Positions 44,753 to 55,300 of a stretch of 64,000 nucleotides of DNA are shown one piece after another. The position numbers and the translations under genes were made by a program. The notes under the pieces were generated by a model. The model ran no database searches. It had not been told where the DNA came from and saw only the letters and a program-made list of their open reading frames with translations. The stretch comes from an uncultured Sutterella sp. (lineage in GTDB: Bacteria > Pseudomonadota > Gammaproteobacteria > Burkholderiales > Burkholderiaceae_F), in contig CASDQM010000047.1 in NCBI GenBank assembly GCA_949282745.1, positions 1-64,000 on the forward strand, written 5' to 3'. Each line of letters begins with the position of its first letter. Position 1 is the first letter of the stretch.

Positions 44753-47590
44753 ATGACGCAGTCCAAAGATCAAGAACTCGCCAAGAGCTTCGAACCTGCC
44801 GACATCGAAGCGCGTTGGTACCCGATTTGGGAAAAGCGCGGCTACTTCCGCGCCGGCACCGACACGTCGAAGCCGAGCTTTGCCATTCAACTTCCCCCGC
44901 CCAACATCACGGGGATTCTCCACATGGGGCACGCCTTCAATCAGACGGTAATGGATACGCTCACGCGCTTCCACCGCATGGACGGCTACAGCACCGTTTG
45001 GATTCCGGGAACCGACCACGCGGGCATCGCCACGCAGATCGTTGTCGAACGCAAGCTCGAAGCTCAGGGGATCGACAAGCGCGACATCGGCCGCGAAGCG
45101 TTCCTTGAAAAGATCTGGGAGTGGCAGAAGTTCTCGGGCGGCTCCATCCTCTCGCAGATGCGCCGTCTGGGCGACAGCGTCGACTGGGAGAACGCCTACT
45201 TCACGATGGATGAAAAGCTCTCGAAGGTCGTGATCGACACCTTCGTTAAGCTCTATGAAGAAGGCCTCATCTACCGCGGCACGCGCCTCGTAAACTGGGA
45301 CTGCAAGCTTCAATCGGCCGTGTCGGACCTTGAAGTGGAAAACAAGGAAGAAGAAGGCTCCCTCTGGGAAATCCGTTATCCCGGCGCCGACGGCTCCGAA
45401 GGCGTCGTCGTGGCGACGACGCGTCCGGAAACGCTCTTCGGCGACCAGGCCGTCGCTGTTCATCCGGAAGACGAACGCTATCAGCATCTGATCGGAAAGA
45501 CGCTGAAGCTTCCGCTCACCGACCGCGAAATTCCCGTGATCGCCGACGAATACGTCGACCGCGAATTCGGTTCGGGCTGCGTGAAGATCACGCCGGCGCA
45601 CGACTTCAACGACTTTGAAGTGGGCCGTCGTCACAACCTCGCCATGCTGAACGTCCTCACGAAGACCGCCCGTATGAACGACAACGTTCCCGAAAAGTAC
45701 CGCGGCATGGATCGCTACGAATGCCGTGAAGCGGCGCTCGCCGACCTCAAGGCCCAGGGCCTTCTCGTCGGGATCAAGAAGCATAAGCACATGGTGCCGA
45801 TCGTCACACGTACGGGCGAAGTGGTCGAACCGATGCTCTCCGACCAGTGGTTCATGGCGATGAGCAAACCCGCACCCGAAGGCTCGCTCTATCCGGGGAA
45901 GTCCATCGCCGAAGTGGGTCTTGAAGCCGTCGAATCGGGTGAAGTCAACATCTTCCCGAAGGAATGGCAGGGCGTCTATCGCCAGTGGCTCGAAAACATT
46001 CAGGACTGGTGCATTTCGCGTCAGCTCTGGTGGGGCCATCAGATTCCGGCCTGGTACGACGAGGCCGGCAACGTCTACGTGGCGCACAACGAAGCCGAAG
46101 CCCAGCAGAAGGCGGGCGCCGGCGTGAAGCTTACGCGCGACGAAGACGTCCTCGACACCTGGTACTCCTCCGCCCTCGTTCCCTTCTCGACTCTTGGCTG
46201 GCCCAACCCCGAAGGCGTCGAAAAGGACATGTACGCCCTGTATCTCCCGAGCACCGTGCTCGTGACGGGCTACGACATCATCTTCTTCTGGGTCGCCCGC
46301 ATGGTGATGATGACGCGCCACTTCACAGGCCGCGTCCCCTTCAAGAACGTTTACATCCACGGTCTCGTGCGCGACGCCGAAGGAAAGAAGATGTCGAAGA
46401 GCGAAGGCAACACCCTCGACCCGCTCGACATCATTCAGGGTATCGACCTCGAAAACCTCATCAAGAAGAACACGATGGGTCTTCGTCAGCCGGAAAAGGC
46501 CCCGTACGTCGAAAAGAAGCTTCGCGAACACTACCCCAACGGCATCGCCGCGCACGGGGCGGACGCGCTTCGCTTCACGATGGCGGCCTATGCCACGCTC
46601 GGCCGCAACGTGAACTTTGACCTGAAGCGCGCCGAAGGCTACCGCAACTTCTGCAACAAGCTCTGGAACGCCACGCGCTTCGTTCTGATGAACGTGGAAG
46701 GCAAGGACTGCGGCGTGGGTGAAACGGCGTCGAGCCCGATGACCTTCTCCTTTGTCGACCGCTGGATCCTGGGCGAGCTCGACCGCACGATCCGTACGGT
46801 TCGCGAAGCCTATGCCGACTATCGCCTCGACAACGCGGCGAACGCCATCTACTCCTTCGTCTGGAACGAATACTGCGACTGGTACCTCGAACTCGCCAAG
46901 GTGCAGCTGAAGGGCGACGACGACGCCTGCCGTGCGACCCGCCACACCCTCGTGACGGTGCTCGAAACGGTGCTGCGTCTTGCCCACCCGATCATCCCCT
47001 TCATCACGGAAGAACTCTGGCAGAAGGTTTCGGTGGTTGCCGGCACGCGTGCGGCCGACGAAGAAACCTCCGTCATGATTCAGGCCTATCCGAAGGCGAC
47101 GGGCGACGTCTGCGAAGCCGCCGAAGGCAAGATGAAGCTCGTCAAGGACATGATCGACGCGGTGCGCAATCTGCGCGGCGAAATGAAGCTCTCGCCCTCC
47201 GTTCGCGTTCCGCTCCTGATCGAAGGCGACGCCGCGACGGCCGCTGAAGCGGCTCCGTACCTCCAGGCGCTTGCGCGCCTGGAAGCCGTCGAACACGTCG
47301 ACGATCTCTCCGCCGCTGCGAAGGGTTCGATCGCACCCGTCGCGATCGTGGGCGACTTCAAGCTCATGCTCAAGGTCGAAATCGACGTCGCCGCCGAACG
47401 TCTGCGCCTCACGAAGGAAATCGAACGCGTCGAAGGCGAAATCAAGAAGTGCGAAGCGAGGCTCGCCAACGAACGTTTCGTCTCCCGCGCCCCGCAGGCC
47501 GTGGTGGATCAGGAAAAGAAGCGTCTTGCCGATTTCACGGACCTTCTCGCCAAGGTTCGCGAACAGCTCTCCCGCCTCCCTGAAGCCTAA
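44753..47590 (+). CDS. valS: Valyl-tRNA synthetase
   Basis: ValS charges tRNA-Val and edits threonine. The 945-residue class I enzyme has the HIGH-type motif ILHMGH (about 55-60), the CP1 editing domain ([13 protein letters not shown] near 222), the KMSKS motif (about 546-550) followed by EGN, and the C-terminal coiled-coil arm ([17 protein letters not shown]). It lies 105 bp after the hypothetical gene and ends at a terminator at 47636-47670. Confidence 0.98.
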   Translation: MTQSKDQELAKSFEPADIEARWYPIWEKRGYFRAGTDTSKPSFAIQLPPPNITGILHMGHAFNQTVMDTLTRFHRMDGYSTVWIPGTDHAGIATQIVVERKLEAQGIDKRDIGREAFLEKIWEWQKFSGGSILSQMRRLGDSVDWENAYFTMDEKLSKVVIDTFVKLYEEGLIYRGTRLVNWDCKLQSAVSDLEVENKEEEGSLWEIRYPGADGSEGVVVATTRPETLFGDQAVAVHPEDERYQHLIGKTLKLPLTDREIPVIADEYVDREFGSGCVKITPAHDFNDFEVGRRHNLAMLNVLTKTARMNDNVPEKYRGMDRYECREAALADLKAQGLLVGIKKHKHMVPIVTRTGEVVEPMLSDQWFMAMSKPAPEGSLYPGKSIAEVGLEAVESGEVNIFPKEWQGVYRQWLENIQDWCISRQLWWGHQIPAWYDEAGNVYVAHNEAEAQQKAGAGVKLTRDEDVLDTWYSSALVPFSTLGWPNPEGVEKDMYALYLPSTVLVTGYDIIFFWVARMVMMTRHFTGRVPFKNVYIHGLVRDAEGKKMSKSEGNTLDPLDIIQGIDLENLIKKNTMGLRQPEKAPYVEKKLREHYPNGIAAHGADALRFTMAAYATLGRNVNFDLKRAEGYRNFCNKLWNATRFVLMNVEGKDCGVGETASSPMTFSFVDRWILGELDRTIRTVREAYADYRLDNAANAIYSFVWNEYCDWYLELAKVQLKGDDDACRATRHTLVTVLETVLRLAHPIIPFITEELWQKVSVVAGTRAADEETSVMIQAYPKATGDVCEAAEGKMKLVKDMIDAVRNLRGEMKLSPSVRVPLLIEGDAATAAEAAPYLQALARLEAVEHVDDLSAAAKGSIAPVAIVGDFKLMLKVEIDVAAERLRLTKEIERVEGEIKKCEARLANERFVSRAPQAVVDQEKKRLADFTDLLAKVREQLSRLPEA

Positions 47591-47635
47591 GCGTCGTTTT
47601 TCCCCGTTCGGGGACTAGACGAAAACCTCTCGAAC

Positions 47636-47670
47636 CCCCTCTCCGTCCAACGACGGGGAGGGGCTTTTTA
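47636..47670 (+). terminator. Terminator of valS
   Basis: An 11-bp stem (CCCCTCTCCGT with ACGGGGAGGGG, one T-G pair) is followed by CTTTTTAT. Confidence 0.85.
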
Positions 47671-47835
47671 TGATCCAGAGCAAGTCACCAAGAAGAAACT
47701 TTTGGCAAAAAACGGTGTTTTTTGAACGCGTCGGTCGATTGGGCCTTCGTCTTGCCATAATGGAAAATGAACCAACAACCAAAACCCGTCGCGAACGATT
47801 CTTTCTTCGCGGCGTCTTTAGAGGAGTCAAAGATC

Positions 47836-48135
47836 ATGACTACGGTGGACACGATCGTGGAGGCCATTGAAGGTCACCGCACGCTCAACTTCGGCTATCA
47901 CGGATTCGACCGCGTTGTTTCGCCCTATGCCATCGGCATGACGACGACCAACGAGCTCAAGATGCTCGCCTACCAGACCGAAGGCGGCTCGAATTCCGGC
48001 GTCTGCCCGAAGCTTCGTTATTTCGCCGTGAGCGACATTCTCGGATTGGAAGTCGGCACGGCTTTTTATGTGCCCGCGGATGAAGCGGCGACCTCGCAGT
48101 ACGCTTCCTTCACGAAGCTCTATGCCAAGGTTTGA
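47836..48135 (+). CDS. Small stand-alone WYL-like domain protein
   Basis: The 99-residue protein resembles a single WYL domain: VDTIVEAIEGHRTLNFGYHG at the start (core HRTLNFGY), then RVVSPYAIG (about 36-44), ELKMLAYQTEGGS (about 50-62) and RYFAVSDILGLEV (about 71-83), the strand order I associate with WYL ligand-binding domains. No helix-turn-helix is attached, which is unusual because WYL domains are normally the C-terminal half of DNA-binding regulators. The ATG at 47836 follows GAGGAG. The family call rests on pattern and spacing only. Confidence 0.65.
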   Translation: MTTVDTIVEAIEGHRTLNFGYHGFDRVVSPYAIGMTTTNELKMLAYQTEGGSNSGVCPKLRYFAVSDILGLEVGTAFYVPADEAATSQYASFTKLYAKV

Positions 48136-48160
48136 TGGCACGTTGAATCGTTGAAACAGG

Positions 48161-48201
48161 AAAAAGCTCGCGTTGCCGAAGAAAAGCAACGCGAGCTTTT
48201 T
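48161..48201. terminator. Bidirectional terminator between the WYL-like gene and the tRNA cluster
   Basis: A perfect 16-bp stem (AAAAAGCTCGCGTTGC with its complement) surrounds a 9-base loop, with T5 on either strand. It ends both the small gene and the leftward tRNA operon. Confidence 0.92.
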
Positions 48202-48208
48202 GTATGAG

Positions 48209-48285
48209 TGGGGTGCGAAATGGGACTCGAACCCACGACAACCGGAATCACAATCCGGGACTCTACCAACTGAGCTATTCGCACC
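48209..48285 (-). tRNA. tRNA-His (GTG)
   Basis: The 77-nt gene has anticodon GTG, encoded CCA and the extra 5' G (G-1) paired to discriminator C73, the histidine identity feature. It is the last of three leftward tRNA genes. Confidence 0.97.
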
Positions 48286-48296
48286 ATCCGAATTTT

Positions 48297-48373
48297 TGGC
48301 CCGCCCGGCAGGAATCGAACCTGCGACCGCCGGCTTAGAAGGCCGATGCTCTATCCAACTGAGCTACGGGCGG
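48297..48373 (-). tRNA. tRNA-Arg (TCT)
   Basis: The 77-nt gene has acceptor CCGCCCG paired to CGGGCGG, discriminator G, encoded CCA and anticodon loop CTTCTAA (TCT). The gap to tRNA-His is 11 bases. Confidence 0.96.
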
Positions 48374-48383
48374 CGGTGTCCGG

Positions 48384-48460
48384 TGGTCGGGGTGAAGAGA
48401 TTCGAACTCCCGACATCCTGCTCCCAAAGCAGGCGCGCTACCAGACTGCGCTACACCCCG
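48384..48460 (-). tRNA. tRNA-Pro (TGG)
   Basis: The 77-nt gene has acceptor CGGGGTG paired to CACCCCG, discriminator A, encoded CCA and anticodon loop TTTGGGA (TGG). It is the first gene of the Pro-Arg-His operon. Confidence 0.96.
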
Positions 48461-48469
48461 AAAGGGTGC

Positions 48470-48498
48470 ATTATAGGCATGGTACCCAAGTCGCTCGC
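48470..48498 (-). promoter_or_regulatory. Possible promoter of the tRNA Pro-Arg-His operon
   Basis: On the minus strand a perfect -10 TATAAT (48470-48475) lies 10 bases before tRNA-Pro. No recognisable -35 is found at 16-18 bases, so the -35 is left undefined. The position fits a tRNA promoter. Confidence 0.5.
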
Positions 48499-48644
48499 GA
48501 GAGGTTGCATTTTGAAACGTTTTGCAAACATTCGGTTTGGGCGAGAAGTCCCCCGTACGGAATTTCTTCGCTCCGAGGCAGGCGTTCCGATACAATAACG
48601 CGCGACTCAAGTCATCCCCCTTCCCCCAAACAAAAGGAACCGCT

Positions 48645-50075
48645 ATGAGCTTTGAAGAAGATTTCTCGAACGACCCGCTGCACGCCAAGAAGAAGGCCTG
48701 GTCCGGCCGCTTCTCGGAACCTGTCGACGCCTTCGTTCTCCGCTACACCGCCAGCGTGGATTTTGACAAGCGCATGGCTTTGGCCGATATTCAGGGTTCG
48801 CTCGCCCACGCCGCGATGCTCCAAAAGATCGGCGTGATTTCCGAAAAGGATCTCGAAGACATCCGCCGCGGCATGGCTCAGATCAAGGAAGAAATCGAAA
48901 AGGGCGTCTTTGAGTGGCAGCTTGAACTCGAAGACGTGCACCTCAACATCGAAGCCCGCCTTACCGCTTTGATCGGCGACGCCGGCAAGCGTCTGCACAC
49001 CGGCCGCTCCCGCAACGACCAGGTCGCGACCGACATCCGCCTCTATCTGCGCGGTGAAATCGACACGATCGTCTCCCGCATCGAACACCTCCAGGAAGTG
49101 CTCGTTGCGCAGGCCAAGCGCGGCAGCGACATCATCATGCCGGGCTTCACCCACATGCAGGTTGCCCAGCCCGTGACCTTCGGTCACCACATGCTCGCCT
49201 ACGTCGAAATGTTCGAACGTGACCGCGAACGCTTCCTCGACGTGCGTCGCCGCGTCAACCGCAGCCCCTTGGGCGCCGCGGCCCTCGCCGGCACCACCTA
49301 CCCGATCGACCGCGAATACACGGCCGAACTCCTCGGTTTTGAAGCCGTCGCTCAGAATTCGCTCGACGCCGTTTCCGACCGCGACTTCGCGATCGAATTC
49401 TGCGCCGCCTCGTCGGTTCTGATGATGCACATCTCGCGCCTCTCGGAAGAACTCGTCACCTGGATGAGCCAGCGCTTCTCCTTCATCAAGCTTCCCGACC
49501 GCTTCACGACGGGCAGCTCGATCATGCCGCAGAAGAAGAACCCGGACGTTCCGGAAACCGCCCGCGGCAAGTCGGGCCGCGTCTACGGCGACCTCATCGC
49601 CATGCTCACGCTGATGAAGGGCACGCCCCTTGCCTACAACAAGGACTTCCAGGAAGACAAGGAACCGGTCTTCGACACGATCGATACGGTGAAGGACACG
49701 CTTCGCGCCTTCTGCGACATGATGGCGGGTGTTGAACCGCGTGCCGACATGATGCTTCAGGCCTGCCAGGCCGGCTTCCCGACCGCAACCGACCTCGCCG
49801 ACTACCTCGTTCGTCACGGCGTTCCCTTCCGCACGGCCCATGACATCGTCGGTCAGACCGTCCGCGAAGCCGCCAACCGCAACTGCGGTCTTGAAGAGCT
49901 TCCGCTTGACGTTCTGCAGAGCTTCTCGAAGGAAATCGGTGAAGACGTCTACGAAGTCCTCAAGCTTGAAGGCTCCGTAAAGGCCCGCAACCACCTCGGT
50001 GGTACGGCTCCCGAACAGGTCCGCAAGCAGGTGGCCCGTTGGGAAGGCATCATCGCCGAACGCAACGCCAAGTAA
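48645..50075 (+). CDS. argH: Argininosuccinate lyase
   Basis: ArgH splits argininosuccinate into arginine and fumarate in the last step of arginine synthesis. The 476-residue protein has the superfamily signature [11 protein letters not shown] (about 290-300, with the catalytic serine), HTGRSRNDQ (about 116-124) and the C-terminal domain intact. The ATG at 48645 follows AAGGAA. It is the last core gene before the AT-rich glycosyltransferase insert. Confidence 0.97.
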   Translation: MSFEEDFSNDPLHAKKKAWSGRFSEPVDAFVLRYTASVDFDKRMALADIQGSLAHAAMLQKIGVISEKDLEDIRRGMAQIKEEIEKGVFEWQLELEDVHLNIEARLTALIGDAGKRLHTGRSRNDQVATDIRLYLRGEIDTIVSRIEHLQEVLVAQAKRGSDIIMPGFTHMQVAQPVTFGHHMLAYVEMFERDRERFLDVRRRVNRSPLGAAALAGTTYPIDREYTAELLGFEAVAQNSLDAVSDRDFAIEFCAASSVLMMHISRLSEELVTWMSQRFSFIKLPDRFTTGSSIMPQKKNPDVPETARGKSGRVYGDLIAMLTLMKGTPLAYNKDFQEDKEPVFDTIDTVKDTLRAFCDMMAGVEPRADMMLQACQAGFPTATDLADYLVRHGVPFRTAHDIVGQTVREAANRNCGLEELPLDVLQSFSKEIGEDVYEVLKLEGSVKARNHLGGTAPEQVRKQVARWEGIIAERNAK

Positions 50076-50116
50076 TCTTGCGAGAGATTACTGCTCACAC
50101 TGTCTACAAACTCTTG

Positions 50117-50156
50117 AGGGTGTCGCAAGAAATACTGATTGCGACACCCTATTCTT
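50117..50156 (+). terminator. Terminator of argH
   Basis: A perfect 12-bp stem (AGGGTGTCGCAA with TTGCGACACCCT) is followed by ATTCTTTC. It also marks the left edge of the AT-rich insert. Confidence 0.85.
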
Positions 50157-50313
50157 TCAACTACTCTTGAGAATATTCCATCTTTCTCTATATGACTCAT
50201 ATAATTTATTGGCATCTTTCCTCAGTAAATCAGGGTTAACCTCATTATCTTCAACACCTGCCCCCATAATTTCACAGACATCGCCTCTTTGCCCACAAAA
50301 CACCAAACCGCAA

Positions 50314-51381
50314 ATGTCTAATACACCTACGTCCCCACCAGCAAAACAACCAAAAGACATACGAATCGCCGTAATCCTTCCCGTCTATAATACATCGACA
50401 TATCTAAGAGACTGCCTCGACTCATTACTAAACCAAAATCACCAGAATTATATAGTTTTCGCAATTAATGACGGATCCACAGACGACTCACCAACCATCC
50501 TAGATGAATACCAGACAAAAAATCTGCGCATCAAAGTTATTCACAGATTCAACTCCGGAGTTGCAATCGCCCGGAATATCGCACTACAGGAAATCGAAGC
50601 CGACGGCCAGTTCGACCTTATTACATTTTGCGACTCCGACGATATCATCTCCCCAGATTTATTAAGTCTATATGCAAAATATAAGATTGAGTATAATGCA
50701 GATTTTATCACTGTCGGGTACACGAGTTTTTATAAAACAGGAATAAAAGTAAAGAATAAAAACAGCCATACACCTCAAATAATTCTTGGCAACGATATTC
50801 TCCGATTCGGCTACACCGACTACCTACGAACATCACCAGCATACTCCAAGTTTATTGGAAATATCTGCCTGGATGCAACAACAATCTCCGGTCTTCGTTT
50901 TGACCCTTTATTAAAAAAAGGTGAAGATCAAGACTTCCGGCTTAGAGCACTTCTTTTATGCAACAAAAGTGTAATTTTATCCAACATCGCATATTTTTAT
51001 CGAATAAGAAAATCTTCGCTTTCCCACAACCACCAAAACTTCTCTTCCCCTCCAGATTTTTCGCTATATTTTAAGTGGCTTAAAGATCCCATTCCAATCC
51101 CATCCGAACTAAGAAGAGCGATCGAAAAAGAGGCTTTAGAACAATGGCAAAACGCCGTAATACTAGCCTTTAGATTCGGAACACTCGACAAACAATGGCC
51201 TGTCCTAAAATCCGCACTACAACAACTCAAGAATCTGTTTAGCCACAAAATCAAAAACAATCTTCAGTTCATGTTTTTCAGCAAAGGTCCTCTTGCGATT
51301 AGAATATTTTTGACACTCAATTTGCTAAATATAAGAAGATCACAGAAACGCAAAAAGAGAGCAGCCGCAACCTTTGATTAA
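50314..51381 (+). CDS. Family 2 glycosyltransferase
   Basis: The 355-residue protein is a GT-A fold glycosyltransferase: VILPVYNTSTYLRDCLDSLL opens the nucleotide-sugar domain (core VILPVYN near 20), NDGSTDDS follows (about 52), and the metal-binding region is FCDSDD (about 106-111) with a GEDQDFRLR acidic helix (about 212) as the likely base region. No membrane helix is clear, so it is probably cytosolic. There is no good Shine-Dalgarno before 50314. GC is about 38%, so it was acquired. It is paralogous to the next gene, with which it shares the Pro-rich start. It probably builds a surface glycan. Confidence 0.85.
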   Translation: MSNTPTSPPAKQPKDIRIAVILPVYNTSTYLRDCLDSLLNQNHQNYIVFAINDGSTDDSPTILDEYQTKNLRIKVIHRFNSGVAIARNIALQEIEADGQFDLITFCDSDDIISPDLLSLYAKYKIEYNADFITVGYTSFYKTGIKVKNKNSHTPQIILGNDILRFGYTDYLRTSPAYSKFIGNICLDATTISGLRFDPLLKKGEDQDFRLRALLLCNKSVILSNIAYFYRIRKSSLSHNHQNFSSPPDFSLYFKWLKDPIPIPSELRRAIEKEALEQWQNAVILAFRFGTLDKQWPVLKSALQQLKNLFSHKIKNNLQFMFFSKGPLAIRIFLTLNLLNIRRSQKRKKRAAATFD

Positions 51382-51412
51382 TTTTTTTACCATAATCTAC
51401 CCACAAATAACA

Positions 51413-52389
51413 ATGCCCCCCCCCCCACGCACACACCGCACAAAATTGCTGTAATTTTCCCCATCTACAATGCTCAAAATTTCTTACATCAATCCATAAC
51501 ATCACTTCTTTCACAGACATACACTAACTTTGATATATTCGCCATTGACGATGCCTCAACTGACAAATCTCTTGATATTCTACATAAATTTAAAAACGAC
51601 CCCCGTCTCATTATTCTTAAACAAAGCGTCAATAAAGGAGTTTCAGCAGCCAGGAACCTCGCCCTCGAAACAATAGAAAACAACAACAAAACCTACGATT
51701 ACCTTTATTTTTGCGATAGTGACGACATAGTCTCTCCAAAATTACTTGAGGTTTTGGTCCATTCTGTCGTCAGAGAGGAGGCTGATATTGCAACTTGCTG
51801 TTACAAACGAATAGACCTTCCCAAATCAAGAGAACCTCTTCGCAGATTCGGAAATTACTGCTCTTTTGGCCCAGAATCATTCGTCGAACAGATATTTTCT
51901 CTCGGAAAGTGGCGAAAATTACACGGCAGTGGGGGGCAGTTGTTTCTTCGGATCTTTTCTGCTGAAAAGGCAAAAGGAATTAGATTTTTTGATGATCACG
52001 CTTTTACCGAGGACGAACTTTTCTGTCTGGAAATGGCTACCCGAGTCTCTAAAATCACCTATATCCCTCAACCTCTTTATTTTTATCGATATAGACCAAC
52101 CAGCCTATCTCAATCCATTTTTTTCTCTAAAAAACTATTGGCGGCAAGAATCAAAGGATTAAGTTTTTCCAAAACCATTTCTCAATACTCCCTCATAGTA
52201 AATATTTGCGGGATTGCGCAAAAGGTCTCGAGTATAAACGACTTATCTTTGTTGGATGAAGACAATCTGCAAAAACTTCTCTTATGGCTAAAAAGAGGAA
52301 AAAAACTAAAACTCATTTCGAATAAAGAATATTTCCATTTTATTCTCTTAGCGACAAGGCACAAACTAAAATCAACATTTAATATATAA
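51413..52389 (+). CDS. Phase-variable family 2 glycosyltransferase, OFF in this sequence (frameshift at poly-C)
   Basis: An ATG at 51413 is followed directly by 11 C residues (51416-51426). In the sequenced state it reads MPPPPRTHRTKLL and stops. With one more C (12) or two fewer (9) the frame opens into a complete GT2 protein of about 325 residues: KIAVIFPIYN, DDASTDKS, FCDSDD, FTEDELF, ending TFNI at 52389. Between the tract and codon 51754 the correct frame has no other ATG, GTG or TTG, so the tract controls expression. The two 3' ends of this gene and dnaE overlap by 11 bp. It is probably a surface-glycan switch. Confidence 0.85.
51416..51426 (+). repeat. Poly-C (C11) contingency tract
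   Basis: Eleven consecutive C residues lie inside otherwise AT-rich DNA, starting at codon 2 of a glycosyltransferase gene. Long homopolymeric C/G tracts at such places mutate by slipped-strand mispairing and switch surface genes on and off. Confidence 0.92.
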
Positions 52390-55300
52390 ACACTGGTTGA
52401 TATCCGGCAATGCGCAGGGCGTCCACCCATTCGTTTGACACCTTCATGGTGGCGTAAAGCGCGCCCTCCGACTTGCCGTCGGCAGTGATTTTGAAGCGTA
52501 CGGGTACACGCTGGTAAATGCGAAGATCGTCCGACACTGCTTTGAGCTCTTCGAGTGCGGGAAGGTTGTCCTTGGTGACCTCCACCTCCAGGTACTGTGC
52601 CACGCGACGGCGCAATTCCATGAGATTCCACACTTCGTCGGCCGTAACGCCAAGGCGCTTCGAGAATTCATCGTAGCGCACGCGCCCTGTCACGCAGATG
52701 AGGTCATCGACGTCGAAAGAGCCGCGAATGCGGTCCCAGATCTCACTGTAGACCACCACGTCCATCACAGCCGTCTTGTCGGTGATGGTGATGGCGGCCA
52801 TGCGGCCGCGCTTTCCTTGAATCGCGCGCAGTCCCGTTACGACGCCGCAAAGGCGCACCTTTTCCCGGCCGGCCTTGAGTTGGTTGAGCGTCGTGGTCGT
52901 GAAGTGTCGGGCTTCGCGCTCGTACACGTCAAAAAGGTGCCCCGTGAAGCAGAAGCCCAACATCTTCTTTTCGTTCACCAGGCGTTCGCGATCGCTCCAA
53001 GAGGGAGCGTCCACCCACTGAACCTGGCGCTCGACCTCTTCCTCCATGTCGCCGAAAAGGCTGTCTTGCGTATCGTTTTCCTGTTCGGCACGGCCCAGAT
53101 TCAAGGCGTGCTGAATGTTCCCGTAGAGCTTGCCGCGGTCTTCATCAAGCGAATCGAAGCTTCCCGCCTTGATGAGGTTCTCGAGCACGCGGGCGGACAT
53201 CCCCTTCACACGGGCCGTGAAGTCGAAGAGATCCTTGAAGGGGCCCTTTTCCTTGCGCACCCGCATGATCTCTTCCACCACCTGTTCGCCCACGCCCTTC
53301 ACGGCGCCGAGCCCGTAGCGAATGTGGCCTTCGTCCGGCACCGTGAAGAACCAGTCGCTCTCGTTTACGTCCGGCGCCAGGAAGGCAACGCCGTTTTCCT
53401 TGGCGTCTTCGATCAGAGCACAGACCTTGTCGTTCTGGTCCATCACCATGCAAAGGTTGGCCGCCATGAAGGCCGCCGTGTGATGCACCTTCAGATAGGC
53501 CGTCTGATAGGCAACGTAGGAGTACGCAGCGGCGTGCGACTTGTTGAAGCCGTAGCCCGCAAACTTTTCCATTAAGTCGAAGATTTCGGTCGCGGTTTCG
53601 GGCGTCACACCTCGTTCGCCCGCCCCCTTGATGAAGACGTCGCGTTGACGCTTCATTTCTTCGACATTCTTCTTACCCATGGCTCGACGAAGCAGGTCGG
53701 CGCCGCCCAGCGTATAGCCGCCGATCACCTGCGCCACACGCATCACCTGTTCCTGATAGACCATGATGCCGTAGGTCTCTTCAAGCACCTCCTCCATACG
53801 CTTGTCAGGATAGTTCACCTTTTCCCGACCGAACTTACGGTTGATGAAGGAAGGAATCAGGTCCATCGGCCCCGGACGATACAACGCGTTCAAGGCCACC
53901 AGGTCTTCCAGACGGTCCGGACGGGCCTGTTTCAAAAGCGTACGCATCCCTTCCGATTCAAACTGGAAGACGGCCGCCGTATTGGCGTCCTGGAAGAGCT
54001 GATAGGTTTCCTCGTCCTTGATCGGAATGCGGGCAAGCTCAAAGGGCAGATCGGGATGGAGCTTTTTGATGTACTCCACAGCCTTCTTCAAAATCGAGAG
54101 TGTCGTAAGCCCCAGAAAGTCGAACTTGACGAGGCCGACGTTTTCCACGTCCTTCTTGTCGTATTGACTGACCGTGTTTTCAGGCTTGCCGTCCGAGTTG
54201 TAGAGAGGGCAGAAGTCCGTAAGTTTCCCCGGGGCAATCAGCACGCCGCCAGCGTGCATGCCGAGGTTTCTCGTCATGCCTTCGAGCGGCATGGCGAGAC
54301 GAATGAGTTCCTGATAGTCCTCTTCCTTCTCTACGGCTTCCTTGAACTCGGGAATCGTTTCGAGCGCCTCTTTGAGCGTGATGCTTTTGCCAGGCTGCTG
54401 AGGAATGAGCTTCGCAAGATTGTCCGCCTTCCCGTAGGGAATGGAGAGCGCGCGCGCCACGTCGCGCACGACAGCCTTGGCGCCGAGCGTACCGAAGGTA
54501 GCGATCTGACTGACGGCATCCACGCCGTAGGTCGCCTTCACGTACTCGATTACGCGGTCGCGGTTGTACTGACAGAAGTCGACGTCAAAGTCAGGCATCG
54601 ACACGCGTTCCGGATTCAGGAAACGTTCAAAAAGGAGATCGAATTCCAAGGGATCCAGGTCGGTAATCCCGAGCGCGTAAGCAACGAGCGAGCCGGCACC
54701 GGAGCCGCGCCCCGGTCCCACGGGAATGTCGTTACGCTTCGACCAGTTGATGAAGTCCTGAACGATCAGGAAGTAGCCCGGGAACTCCATCTTCTTGATG
54801 ATGCCGAGTTCGTACTCCAGGCGTTCGTCGTATTCCTTGCGGACTTCCGCCTGTTCGTATTTGTCGGGATAGAGGAAGTCCAGGCGCTTTTGCAGACCTT
54901 GTTTCGCGAGATAGTCGATGTAGTCGTCCAAGGACATGCCGTCGGGCGTCGGGAAAAGCGGCAGCTGAGGCTTCGAGAGAACGCCGTCCAAATTGCAGCG
55001 CAGAGCGATCTGCACCGAGTTCTCCAAGGCCGAAGGAATGTCGGCAAACAGCTGACACATCTGCTCCTCGGTCTTGAGGTACATCTCTTCCGTGAACGTC
55101 TGATTGCGGCGGGGGTCGTTGAGCGTATAGCCCTCCGAAATGCAACAGCGAATAGCGTGCGACTCGTAGTCTTCCGGCATCAAAAACTGCACGGGATGCG
55201 TCGCGACCACGGGCACGTCCACTTCGATCGCGAGATTGACGAGTTCATGAACGAGCGCCTCGTCTCCCGGACGTCCCGCACGTTGCAATTCCACATACAG

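Noticed and set aside
43952-47296. Open frame of 1114 codons on the minus strand opposite valS
   Set aside because: valS has all class I synthetase motifs on the plus strand; the antisense frame has no family features.
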